This document shows positions 1-5,003 of a DNA stretch of 7,096 nt, piece by piece (positions within the stretch are counted from its first letter, which is position 1; each line of letters opens with the position of its first letter). The stretch is taken from NCBI GenBank assembly GCA_016185555.1, contig JACPNI010000059.1, forward strand, positions 1 to 7,096. Reading direction: 5' to 3'. The position numbers and the translations under genes were made by a program. This stretch comes from Candidatus Woesearchaeota archaeon. GTDB taxonomy: Archaea > Nanobdellota > Nanobdellia > SCGC-AAA011-G17 > JACPNG01. The notes below the pieces were generated by a model that saw only the letters and a list, made by a program, of their open reading frames with translations, did no database searches and was not told the origin of the DNA.

Positions 1-119
1 GTAAAAATGTGGAAATTTATCAAGGAGATCTTAAAAAATTCCAAGATAATAGGCTATGGGGTCTTAATCACATATATCTCACAAAAGCTCAAGTTGATTT
101 ATTAAAAAACAAGATGTAA
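1..119 (+). CDS. C-terminal end of an unidentified protein (5' truncated by window edge)
   Basis: An open frame enters from the left edge and runs in codons from position 3 to a TAA at 117-119, giving 38 residues. They include VEIYQGDLKKFQDNRLWG and end in DLLKNKM. The stretch is mostly polar with no membrane segment. It lies 22 nt before the HIT gene start on the same strand, so the two may be cotranscribed. I do not recognise the family from this tail. The main support is the uninterrupted frame plus the well-placed HIT ribosome binding site just after its stop. It could still be a chance open frame. Confidence 0.5.
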   Translation, partial: KNVEIYQGDLKKFQDNRLWGLNHIYLTKAQVDLLKNKM

Positions 120-129
120 CAAAAAACTA

Positions 130-137
130 GAGGTGAT
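130..137 (+). promoter_or_regulatory. Ribosome binding site that sets the HIT gene start
   Basis: GAGGTGAT matches the archaeal anti-SD complement and ends 4 nt before the ATG at 142. The upstream in-frame GTG at 133-135 lies inside this site, so it cannot be the start. Confidence 0.75.
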
Positions 138-141
138 TGCT

Positions 142-753
142 ATGAATTGTAAATTTTGTGATATCTACAAAAGTAGAATTGGAATTATCTATGAAAATGA
201 ACATTTTTTTGCTCAATTTGATAAATTTCCTGTTTCACTTGGACATTCTGAAGTAATTCCAAAAAGGCATGCTGTATCTTTATTTGATTTAACTGAAGAT
301 GAATGGGGTAATTTGCAAAATTCTTTGTCAGATGTTGTTAGGGTAATTGAGCAAACTAATTTTAGGGAAACATATCAAAGTTATATCAATAATCCATTGA
401 ATGATAAATCAGTGGAATTCTGCAAAAAGATGTTGAATCATGTTGGAATTGATAAAAAACCTGATGCTTATAATGTTGGTATAAATGAAGGCGAAGCAGC
501 TGGAAGGACAATTCATCATTTACATATTCATTTAATCCCTAGATTTTTTGGGGTTGTGGAAGATTATGTTGGTGGAGTAAGGAACATAATCCCGGGAATG
601 GGCAACTATAGAAATAATAATCCATATCCAAGATCAATTAAACATACATCTTGCTTGTCAGGTGAAAGAATGATATTTTGTGGCCGATTTAAGTCTAATC
701 GTGCAACACCTAAAGAATGCAATTCACGAACAGTATTTTCCAGTTTTTTTTGA
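142..753 (+). CDS. HIT-family nucleotide hydrolase/transferase, with an unusual C-terminal extension
   Basis: This is a cytoplasmic histidine-triad enzyme of the type that hydrolyses or transfers nucleotidyl groups (AMP-lysine, Ap4A or similar; substrate not determinable). Numbered from ATG 142, it has an N-terminal C3-x-x-C6 pair, the GHSEVIPKRH strand (34-43), the YNVGINEGEAAG segment (110-121) and the triad H126-x-H128-x-H130 followed by LIPR. H128 is the expected nucleophile. The block at about 72-107 is longer than in compact HIT proteins. Family proteins normally finish shortly after the GGVRNIIPGMGNY segment (144-156). Here the frame continues for 47 more residues of non-family sequence, exactly where it runs antisense over the 3' end of the kinase gene. 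The natural stop was therefore probably lost or displaced. The HIT identity is secure; the tail beyond residue 157 is doubtful. Confidence 0.9.
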   Translation: MNCKFCDIYKSRIGIIYENEHFFAQFDKFPVSLGHSEVIPKRHAVSLFDLTEDEWGNLQNSLSDVVRVIEQTNFRETYQSYINNPLNDKSVEFCKKMLNHVGIDKKPDAYNVGINEGEAAGRTIHHLHIHLIPRFFGVVEDYVGGVRNIIPGMGNYRNNNPYPRSIKHTSCLSGERMIFCGRFKSNRATPKECNSRTVFSSFF

Positions 754-1070
754 ACTTTGGTATCATAAATCTTGGTATTTAATTCAAACAAATCTTTACC
801 TTCATAAAATTCTTTTAGTATTTGGTTGCTATAATCACCAATACTCTCATACTTTTGAACTAAATGAGTTATTCCTCCAATACCCTTAGCTAAACCCAAA
901 ATTTCGCTTTCTTGTTTTAAGTGATTGACTTCCCAGCTACGTTCGTTTCTTGCTATTTTTAATATATAAATTGTACCTTCTTTCTCTACTTCATAGACCA
1001 ATACTGAGGAAGGTATAAGTTTTCTTCTATATTTTAATGAGGGGTCAATCTCTCTAATTATTTCTTCCAT
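606..1070 (-). CDS. Small protein kinase-like protein, apparently truncated after the DLG motif
   Basis: This is a 154-residue kinase-fold protein, presumably ATP-dependent and cytoplasmic; its substrate is unknown. Visible motifs are YILKIA with candidate ATP-binding K38, a helix with E54, the catalytic-loop-like segment RLDLNRPQN (D126, N132) and the metal-binding DLG at D146-G148. The D-to-N spacing is one residue longer than in HRDLKPEN kinases, as in some RIO/LPS-kinase-like small kinases. No glycine-rich loop is obvious. The protein stops only six residues after DLG, so it lacks the activation segment and C-lobe end of a full kinase. Its final 148 bp overlap the HIT frame on the other strand. 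A TATA element 27 nt upstream of the ATG suggests a leaderless mRNA. It is either a minimal kinase-like protein or a 3'-truncated gene. Confidence 0.75.
   Translation of the reverse strand: MEEIIREIDPSLKYRRKLIPSSVLVYEVEKEGTIYILKIARNERSWEVNHLKQESEILGLAKGIGGITHLVQKYESIGDYSNQILKEFYEGKDLFELNTKIYDTKVQKKLENTVRELHSLGVARLDLNRPQNIILSPDKQDVCLIDLGYGLLFL
744..751 (+). terminator. Oligo-T run at the end of the HIT reading frame
   Basis: Eight consecutive T residues on the plus strand run into the TGA stop at 751-753. Archaeal RNA polymerase terminates at such U-tracts, so this could end the HIT transcript. No hairpin is visible. It also lies inside the opposing kinase gene, where it encodes lysines, so the run may be coincidental. 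Confidence 0.35.
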
Positions 1071-1092
1071 GTGTTAATTTAATTATAAATGG

Positions 1093-1102
1093 TTTTTAAA
1101 TC
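1093..1102 (-). promoter_or_regulatory. TATA box for the kinase-like gene
   Basis: On the minus strand this reads GATTTAAAAA, centred about 27 nt upstream of the ATG at 1070, with purine-rich sequence (GAAA) just upstream as a possible BRE. The spacing fits transcription starting at or next to the start codon. No SD is visible, which agrees with a leaderless transcript. Confidence 0.5.
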
Positions 1103-1139
1103 TTTCTATTTAATTACTACTATTAAGTTTATACACTAA

Positions 1140-1256
1140 CTACATCAGCCCGCTTATTCTGAATCTTTCTGCTTCGCCGAATATTACACCCTTACTCTTC
1201 CTACTTTCAATAAGAGCATTAACAGAAGATATTGTCCCGTAATTTTCTTTCTTATT
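1140..1256 (-). pseudogene. Short open remnant without a start codon, in a gene-poor gap
   Basis: In the 200-base gap between the kinase and SemiSWEET genes, the minus strand stays open for 38 codons between a TAA (1257-1259) and a TAG (1140-1142). It has no ATG except the last sense codon and no GTG or TTG start. The translation includes ALIESRKSKGVIFGEAERF and ends ISGLM, which looks protein-like. The core (about 1140-1240) is visibly richer in G and C than the surrounding intergenic DNA. I read it tentatively as the 3' end of a decayed gene. A chance frame or an unrecognised structured RNA are alternatives. Apart from the kinase promoter, I see nothing else in 1071-1270. Confidence 0.3.
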
Positions 1257-1270
1257 TTATTTATAGAATT

Positions 1271-1534
1271 TTATATTTTCTTAATAGTGCCATACTTTAA
1301 TCTTTGAATCAGTAAAATAAACCAAAGTAAAGTAATTATTATATTAAGAACTGTAGAAAAAATCAAGCCAAAACTTACATAAACAACTACCAAACCAATC
1401 ATTGCCAAAATATTAAGTAAAGAAAACTGAACTGAAATAAGGCCTTTTTTTGTTTTGAATCCATAAATTATCTGAGGAATCATTGCATAAACAAAAATAA
1501 TGCTTGCAATTGAAATAACAATATCCTGCCACAT
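1271..1534 (-). CDS. SemiSWEET/PQ-loop family three-helix membrane protein
   Basis: An 87-residue integral membrane protein with three predicted helices (about 4-24, 36-55 and 57-77). The PQ-loop signature is at the end of helix 1, IPQIIYGFKTKKG with P20 and Q21. This length and three-helix layout are those of SemiSWEET half-transporters, which dimerise to move small solutes such as sugars; the substrate here is not readable from sequence. Basic residues after helix 1 (KTKK) and at the C-terminus (QRLKYGTIKK) suggest those ends are cytoplasmic. It lies downstream of arvC in the same direction but has its own TATA box 29 nt before the ATG and no SD, so it is probably a separate leaderless transcript. 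Confidence 0.8.
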   Translation of the reverse strand: MWQDIVISIASIIFVYAMIPQIIYGFKTKKGLISVQFSLLNILAMIGLVVVYVSFGLIFSTVLNIIITLLWFILLIQRLKYGTIKKI

Positions 1535-1558
1535 ATTCTAATAATAAGTTCCTTTTTT

Positions 1559-1566
1559 CATATAAA
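1559..1566 (-). promoter_or_regulatory. TATA box for the SemiSWEET gene
   Basis: The minus strand reads TTTATATG, centred about 29 nt upstream of the ATG at 1534, within the AT-rich 65-nt gap after arvC. Position fits a leaderless or near-leaderless start. Confidence 0.45.
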
Positions 1567-1599
1567 TTTATTTTTTATAGAAACCATATTATAATTAAC

Positions 1600-2046
1600 T
1601 TAATTTCCTTTTTCTTCAGATTCTATTTCTTCATCAGAATCTTCCGCATACTTATGACCATCTCGAATATTCTTATCATTGGATTGAAGTGTGCTTATTA
1701 TATCTATAACATACTTCCCTTCACCTAGTCTATAAACTAATGGCTTACCTTTAAATAATTCAATTAAATCAAGTTCATATTTACCTGGCTTCATTACCCT
1801 TATGGTTTCAAAATCCAAAACAACAGGATAATCTTCATCTTGCTTTTCACCGATAATCTCCATTACCTCTTCTTCTAATTGTACTTTCTCTTCTTCAGAT
1901 AGATTTACAGTAACATCTTTCGCTTCCTCTATGTGCTTCTGTTTAACATAAAAGAAGAATCTCCCTCCGCATTTATTGCAACCTTTTAGAATCTCTTCAC
2001 TTCCATCAGGGTAGAAAGTGGCACATTTAACACACTGATGAGGCAT
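1600..2046 (-). CDS. arvC: OapC/ArvC family zinc-ribbon protein
   Basis: A 148-residue soluble protein. It begins with a zinc ribbon: C5-x-x-C8 and C23-x-x-C26, the second pair in GCNKCGGRFFFYVK. A charged linker (about 36-75) follows, then a conserved-looking C-terminal block, PGKYELDLIELFKGKPLVYRLGEGKYVIDI (87-116, a swapped-hairpin type motif), and an acidic tail. This architecture and its place as third gene after an Era-like GTPase and a DUF2073 protein identify it as OapC/ArvC. In haloarchaea the trio was first noted beside a replication origin and later tied to extracellular vesicle production; the biochemical role of this subunit is not established. The ATG lies 2 nt after the arvB stop. 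Its SD (GAGGT, 2051-2055) overlaps the end of arvB, so translation is coupled. Confidence 0.88.
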   Translation of the reverse strand: MPHQCVKCATFYPDGSEEILKGCNKCGGRFFFYVKQKHIEEAKDVTVNLSEEEKVQLEEEVMEIIGEKQDEDYPVVLDFETIRVMKPGKYELDLIELFKGKPLVYRLGEGKYVIDIISTLQSNDKNIRDGHKYAEDSDEEIESEEKGN

Positions 2047-2048
2047 AT

Positions 2049-2438
2049 TTACCTCTTCCTTTTTCTTCTATTCTCACTTAACAAAAGCTGAAGCTTGTCC
2101 GGATCTTTCTTAATGTTCTTTACAACACTTGCAGGGCCTATTATTGTAAATCCCTGCCTATCCCCAAGCAGCATGTTAAATAAATTGCTCCTAAACTTGC
2201 CAAAAATAACGCTGCCTTGTGTACTTGGATTAATGACTGCTAATTCAATGCCCTTAAAAGAGTGATTAATTTCTTCCATAGTTGCCTTAATCAACTCAGC
2301 TTCTTCCTCTCTCTTAAGCCTACCTTCCAATAGCACGATCTTATTTTCCTTAGCAACCATATTAAGCAGCTTTCTTATCCGACCTATTGAGCTAAGGTCC
2401 TGGATTTCATGATATGGAACATATTGTAAAGTAAGCAT
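2049..2438 (-). CDS. arvB: OapB/ArvB family protein (DUF2073)
   Basis: A 129-residue cytoplasmic protein with no membrane segments. Recognisable family segments are the N-terminal LTLQYVPYHEI, the strand-helix unit IVLLEGRLKREEEAELI (34-50), the central ELAVINP strand (65-71) and the hallmark GFTIIGPASVVKNIKKDPDKL (96-116), ending in a very basic tail RRKRKR. It is the middle partner of the conserved GTPase-DUF2073-zinc-ribbon cluster of Euryarchaeota and relatives. Its molecular function is unknown; a role as a cofactor or regulator of the ArvA GTPase is inferred from strict gene neighbourhood. The start is marked by a near-perfect SD (AGGAGGT, 2443-2449) that overlaps the arvA stop codon, so it is an internal operon gene. 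Confidence 0.88.
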   Translation of the reverse strand: MLTLQYVPYHEIQDLSSIGRIRKLLNMVAKENKIVLLEGRLKREEEAELIKATMEEINHSFKGIELAVINPSTQGSVIFGKFRSNLFNMLLGDRQGFTIIGPASVVKNIKKDPDKLQLLLSENRRKRKR

Positions 2439-2447
2439 TTCAACCTC

Positions 2448-3083
2448 CTATTTTAGCACCTTGAACAAGGCATCATATAGCTCTTCAATATTATCCCCTC
2501 TTTCTGCGGAGATACCTATAACTTTATATTGTGGGAATGCTGCCTCAATCTTTTTAATATTTGATTTCTTAAGGTCAGTCTTATTTGCAGCTATTAACAC
2601 CGGTATATTCCTTGCAGCTAAATTACCTATAAGCGTTATGTTAATCTGTGAATAAGGATTTGCAGTAGAATCTAAAACAAAAAGCACACAGTCCATGTTA
2701 TCAAGCCATTTAATAGATTCTATAACCCCTTTTGTTGCTTCCTTTGCTCTTTGCTTTGCCTCTTTAGAATTTAGTTTGAACTTAAGAAAATCCTCATAGT
2801 CTATCTTGGTTGCAATTCCAGGTGTATCTACAAGATTAAATGTTAACTTTTTTCCACCCTTCCTTATTTCAACACCTTCTTTGAGGTTAATGTCCCTTGT
2901 CTCATGAGGAATATTAGAAACAACACTCATTTCCTGCCCCAACCAGTCCTTTGTAATCCTATTTGCAAGAGTACTTTTTCCAGCATTCGGAGAACCATAC
3001 AATCCAAGTTTAATATTGGCTTTCTTTTTAAAAAGCCCATCAAAAATCCTCTTTAAGTAACTTCTGAATACCTTTATTATCAT
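2448..3083 (-). CDS. arvA: Era-like small GTPase ArvA (OapA)
   Basis: A 211-residue GTP-binding protein with all core motifs: G1 GSPNAGKST (30-38, K36 and S37), a candidate G2 threonine T62 in IPHETRD, G3 DTPG (86-89), G4 NKTD (167-170) and a G5-like GISAERG (190-196). A basic amphipathic leader of about 22 residues (LKRIFDGLFKKK) precedes the G domain and could attach it to membrane. Unlike bacterial Era there is no KH domain after the G domain. With arvB and arvC directly downstream, this is the archaeal vesiculating GTPase, whose haloarchaeal homologue is needed for extracellular vesicle formation; the same job here is inference. The ATG follows a GAGGT SD (3088-3092), and a TATA/BRE lies upstream, so this gene leads the operon. 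Confidence 0.9.
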   Translation of the reverse strand: MIIKVFRSYLKRIFDGLFKKKANIKLGLYGSPNAGKSTLANRITKDWLGQEMSVVSNIPHETRDINLKEGVEIRKGGKKLTFNLVDTPGIATKIDYEDFLKFKLNSKEAKQRAKEATKGVIESIKWLDNMDCVLFVLDSTANPYSQINITLIGNLAARNIPVLIAANKTDLKKSNIKKIEAAFPQYKVIGISAERGDNIEELYDALFKVLK

Positions 3084-3114
3084 TTTACCTCTTTACTAGA
3101 TTTAACTAATAAAA

Positions 3115-3132
3115 ATTATTTATTAATCTTTC
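3115..3132 (-). promoter_or_regulatory. TATA box and BRE for the arvABC operon
   Basis: The minus strand reads GAAAGA (BRE-like, 3127-3132) followed by TTAATAAATAAT (3115-3126). Transcription would start near 3094, leaving a leader of about ten bases that holds only the GAGGT SD of arvA. The site lies in the 70-nt gap after the 20-residue peptide gene, separating the two minus-strand operons. Confidence 0.5.
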
Positions 3133-3153
3133 TATGCTAAAATATCTATATTC

Positions 3154-3216
3154 CTAACAGAACTTACAGATATTTTTTTTCTTTGTCTTTTTGCTAGTTT
3201 TTTTAGTTTTTTTCAT
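3154..3216 (-). CDS. 20-residue lysine-rich peptide ending in a CxxC pair
   Basis: A tiny open frame encoding MKKTKKTSKKTKKKNICKFC, then TAG. Eleven of the 20 residues are lysine, and the last four are CKFC, a possible metal or thiol site; no family is recognised. Coding support comes from a strong SD (AGGAGG, 3222-3227) ending 5 nt before the ATG and overlapping the stop of the ATP-cone gene, exactly the spacing used elsewhere here for real operon genes. It would be the last gene of the operon containing the His/Cys membrane protein, the CcdA-like gene and the ATP-cone gene. A highly basic peptide could bind nucleic acid or a membrane surface; that is speculation. It could also be a truncated end of a longer zinc-binding protein. 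Confidence 0.5.
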   Translation of the reverse strand: MKKTKKTSKKTKKKNICKFC

Positions 3217-3225
3217 ATTTCCCTC

Positions 3226-3495
3226 CTATGATATATCAAGATGAGTTTCATATAAAAATGCAACCTCAGGATCTATCTTATTAAGTATCTTAAACATTAT
3301 TGCCCTGATTTTCTTGCTATTAATTACGCCTTTTTCCTTTTTAACCCACTTTACTACTAATTTTGTTACTGCAGTCGCTACCTTCTTTGCATTTTGTTTT
3401 GTATAATGCGCATTTAAACAAACTGCATAACAGGATCTGTAAATTTTTCTTTCATCAAACTCTTCTAATTTCTCTCTTTTAACTATTAGTTTCAT
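3226..3495 (-). CDS. Standalone ATP-cone domain protein
   Basis: An 89-residue protein that is essentially one ATP-cone domain, the (d)ATP-sensing module found at the N-terminus of ribonucleotide reductases and in NrdR. Typical features are the opening strands LIVKREKLEEFDERKIYRS (3-21), a helical middle rich in lysine and valine (37-56), SKKIRAIMFKIL (60-71) and the closing D75-PEVAFLYETH. It lacks the N-terminal zinc ribbon of NrdR and any reductase domain. It carries C22 and C26 but no CxxC. Its ATG overlaps the CcdA-like stop in an ATGA arrangement (3492-3495) with no strong SD, so translation is coupled. A nucleotide-sensing or regulatory role is inferred from the domain only; no partner is obvious in the window. 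Confidence 0.82.
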   Translation of the reverse strand: MKLIVKREKLEEFDERKIYRSCYAVCLNAHYTKQNAKKVATAVTKLVVKWVKKEKGVINSKKIRAIMFKILNKIDPEVAFLYETHLDIS

Positions 3496-3869
3496 CCGAG
3501 ATTAATCACCCCATTTGCTATTAAAATAAGTAACCATGCCAGGGCTATAAGCAACAAGCCCATTGCTAATCTCATATGTGCCCGCCATTTATGCTTCCAC
3601 ATCTTTATATGCTGCACTCTTTTTCCAAAAAATACCATTAACAGTATTACAACCAAAGGCAATACAAATATTACATTGTAGATCGCAAGGAGCAATAAAG
3701 CATTTAGGCTAAATTGTTGTGATAATATCAAGGTTATAGCCAAATAAGGCCCTCCCGTACAAGGAAGTTCTACTGCAGCAACAAATGCACCTAAAAAGAT
3801 TATCCCCGGTATAGTCAACCTTTGAGAATATTTATGTATCATCTTAGCATGTTTAGGAGCAATAGCCAA
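3492..3869 (-). CDS. CcdA/DsbD-type thiol transporter, C-terminal part (frameshifted)
   Basis: This frame encodes the second half of a CcdA-like membrane protein. It contains IPGIIFLGAFVAAVELPCTGGPYLAI, holding the second redox cysteine (C37 of this part, in ELPCTGG), followed by two further hydrophobic helices (about 54-81 and 102-122) separated by a basic loop. Without a frameshift it could start only at a TTG (3869). Family-like sequence continues upstream in the same frame as IKDFFWYGEGFS (3905-3870), so the TTG is not a natural start and this is the continuation of the N-terminal part at 3902-4201. CcdA proteins carry electrons from cytoplasmic thioredoxin across the membrane to extracytoplasmic thiols. 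Whether a full protein is made depends on the one-base shift being real. Confidence 0.8.
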   Translation of the reverse strand: MAIAPKHAKMIHKYSQRLTIPGIIFLGAFVAAVELPCTGGPYLAITLILSQQFSLNALLLLAIYNVIFVLPLVVILLMVFFGKRVQHIKMWKHKWRAHMRLAMGLLLIALAWLLILIANGVINLG

Positions 3870-3901
3870 TGAAAATCCTTCTCCATACCAAAAAAAATCC
3901 T

Positions 3902-4201
3902 TTATTTCACTAAACCAGCAATCAAAATAATACTACCCACAGCTATAGAGATCCATTGCGCAACAACTAATGGAATAACACTAAGAAAAGTCATAAGACC
4001 TAGTCCTAGAAGAAAGTACACCAAATAAACAGCTCCAATATAAATCAACCCTATTTTTAAAATATTAAACTTTGTTTGTGCCGTTGCCAATAAGGTTGAT
4101 ACTAATAATATTAATACCCCAATAGCGCATGGATTAACAGAATCAACCAATGCTGTTATAATCACAGTTACTAATGAAGGTAATACTAATTCCACTGCCA
4201 T
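3902..4201 (-). CDS. CcdA/DsbD-type thiol transporter, N-terminal part (frameshifted)
   Basis: The first 99 residues of a CcdA-like protein: helix 1 with the redox signature DSVNPCAIGVLI (C25), helix 2 (about 48-70) and helix 3 (about 74-96), ending GLVK at a TAA (3902-3904). The start is taken at ATG 4201, one base after the stop of the upstream gene. A TTG three codons earlier is less likely. There is no nearby SD, so it is probably translated by reinitiation. One added base in the short A-run just before the stop would join this frame to the downstream part as LVK-IKDFFWYGEGF, the expected family sequence, giving one protein of about 237 residues. Its likely client is the extracytoplasmic His/Cys protein encoded immediately upstream. 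Confidence 0.8.
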   Translation of the reverse strand: MAVELVLPSLVTVIITALVDSVNPCAIGVLILLVSTLLATAQTKFNILKIGLIYIGAVYLVYFLLGLGLMTFLSVIPLVVAQWISIAVGSIILIAGLVK

Positions 4202-4202
4202 T

Positions 4203-4895
4203 TTATTCAAATACTATTTTTAACCTATCCCCCGGAGGAACATCCTGATATGGGCTTATTACATACTCGTTTAGCTTATCATTATATTTACCATTAACAT
4301 AAAGAGCAACCTTCCCAACTTCACCATTAGGACATTTATCTCTATTCTTCCAAGTTTCAACTGAACCGTCTTTTTTTGGAACCGATAGTGTATCTTTAGT
4401 AAATTCCCCACCTATAGCCTTAAAGAAATGACCCAAGTCAACCTCATTTAATTCTACTACAATCCCTTCTATATGAATCCTATAATCATTATGATGATGA
4501 AATGATGATGTACCTATCCTATTTAGAAGACCTTCAGACATAGGAAGCATTTTCTTTTCACCGCAAACAAATATTTCAAAATCTGCATGCCAATGAACAG
4601 GGCCATTTGATTCTGACGCTATGTTCCAATATAATGTAATTCCTAAAAGATAAAGTGTAACTAGTATGGTCACACTTATAATAGAGTAGAATAAAATCCT
4701 TTTATGGAATACTTTCAGGTTTCTATTAAATATGACTGAAACTAAAGCTAAAAGAAGTATTAAAGAAAAGCCAAGGTAAACATAATTTAGGTTTAATTCA
4801 GCAACCTCAGAAACCTCATTAGACTCTCCATGAGATATTACTATAGATGAAAACAAGATTATAAATAAAGCTAGATACACCACTCTTTTTATCAT
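4203..4895 (-). CDS. Membrane-anchored extracytoplasmic His/Cys-rich protein (HWHADFE type)
   Basis: A 230-residue protein. A signal-like helix (1-22) is followed by a short acidic segment, helix 2 (about 39-57), a positively charged loop RNLKVFHKR (58-66), helix 3 (about 68-90) and a soluble domain of about 140 residues. The positive-inside rule places that domain outside the cell. It carries H101-W-H103-A-D-F-E, the cluster H133-H135, H141 in RIHIEG and H156, plus two cysteines, C111 and C188. I recall similar proteins in DPANN genomes but no assigned function. The histidine layout resembles metal (perhaps copper) sites, and the two cysteines could form a disulfide; both are inference. It is the first gene of the operon, with a TATA box 28 nt before the ATG and no SD. 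Its stop is separated by 1 nt from the CcdA-like ATG. Confidence 0.7.
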   Translation of the reverse strand: MIKRVVYLALFIILFSSIVISHGESNEVSEVAELNLNYVYLGFSLILLLALVSVIFNRNLKVFHKRILFYSIISVTILVTLYLLGITLYWNIASESNGPVHWHADFEIFVCGEKKMLPMSEGLLNRIGTSSFHHHNDYRIHIEGIVVELNEVDLGHFFKAIGGEFTKDTLSVPKKDGSVETWKNRDKCPNGEVGKVALYVNGKYNDKLNEYVISPYQDVPPGDRLKIVFE

Positions 4896-4918
4896 TATTA
4901 TACTTAGTTAAAATATAA

Positions 4919-4927
4919 GTATTTAAA
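4919..4927 (-). promoter_or_regulatory. TATA box for the His/Cys protein-CcdA-ATP-cone operon
   Basis: The minus strand reads TTTAAATAC, centred 28 nt upstream of the ATG at 4895. The identical nonamer occurs at 5561-5569 before the next leaderless gene. With no SD present, a leaderless start is likely. A weaker AT-rich alternative, CTTATATTT, lies 8 nt closer. Confidence 0.6.
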
Positions 4928-4980
4928 GATTGTTTTTTTCTAAATTCCGGACACTACAGTTTAGAGCACAATTCAGTAAG

Positions 4981-5003
4981 AGAAGAAAAGACGAAAACAA
5001 AAG
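4981..5003 (-). terminator. U-rich terminator after the unknown 178-residue gene
   Basis: Directly after the stop at 5004 the minus strand is pyrimidine-rich (TTTTGTTTTCGTCTTTTCTT), the pattern used for archaeal intrinsic termination. No stem is seen. The rest of 4931-4980 shows no gene. Confidence 0.45.

Noticed and set aside
133..141. In-frame GTG upstream of the HIT gene as the start
   Set aside because: The GTG lies within the SD sequence GAGGTGAT that serves the ATG at 142.
680..889. Plus-strand open frame opposite the kinase gene
   Set aside because: Antisense shadow of the kinase frame, which carries the conserved motifs; no SD and no recognisable protein.
1071..1270. tRNA or other structured RNA in the left intergenic gap
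   Set aside because: No cloverleaf, T-loop GGTTC/GTTCGA element or convincing long stem could be traced on either strand.
2461..2655. Plus-strand open frame opposite arvA
   Set aside because: Antisense shadow of the GTPase G4/G5 region with no ribosome site.
3895..3910. Programmed -1 ribosomal frameshifting in the CcdA-like gene
   Set aside because: The codons before the stop (GTG AAA TAA) form no X-XXY-YYZ slippery heptamer, and tRNA-Lys on AAA would pair poorly after slipping back to GAA. A lost A is simpler.
4202..4210. TTG at 4210 as the start of the CcdA-like gene
   Set aside because: An ATG at 4201, one base after the preceding stop, is better placed for reinitiation, and the extra residues add nothing to the family match.
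4485..4515. ATGATGATGA repeats, possible microsatellite or C/D-box RNA
   Set aside because: They are the antisense of consecutive His/Asn codons (HHHND) in the extracytoplasmic protein. No paired D box or stem was found.
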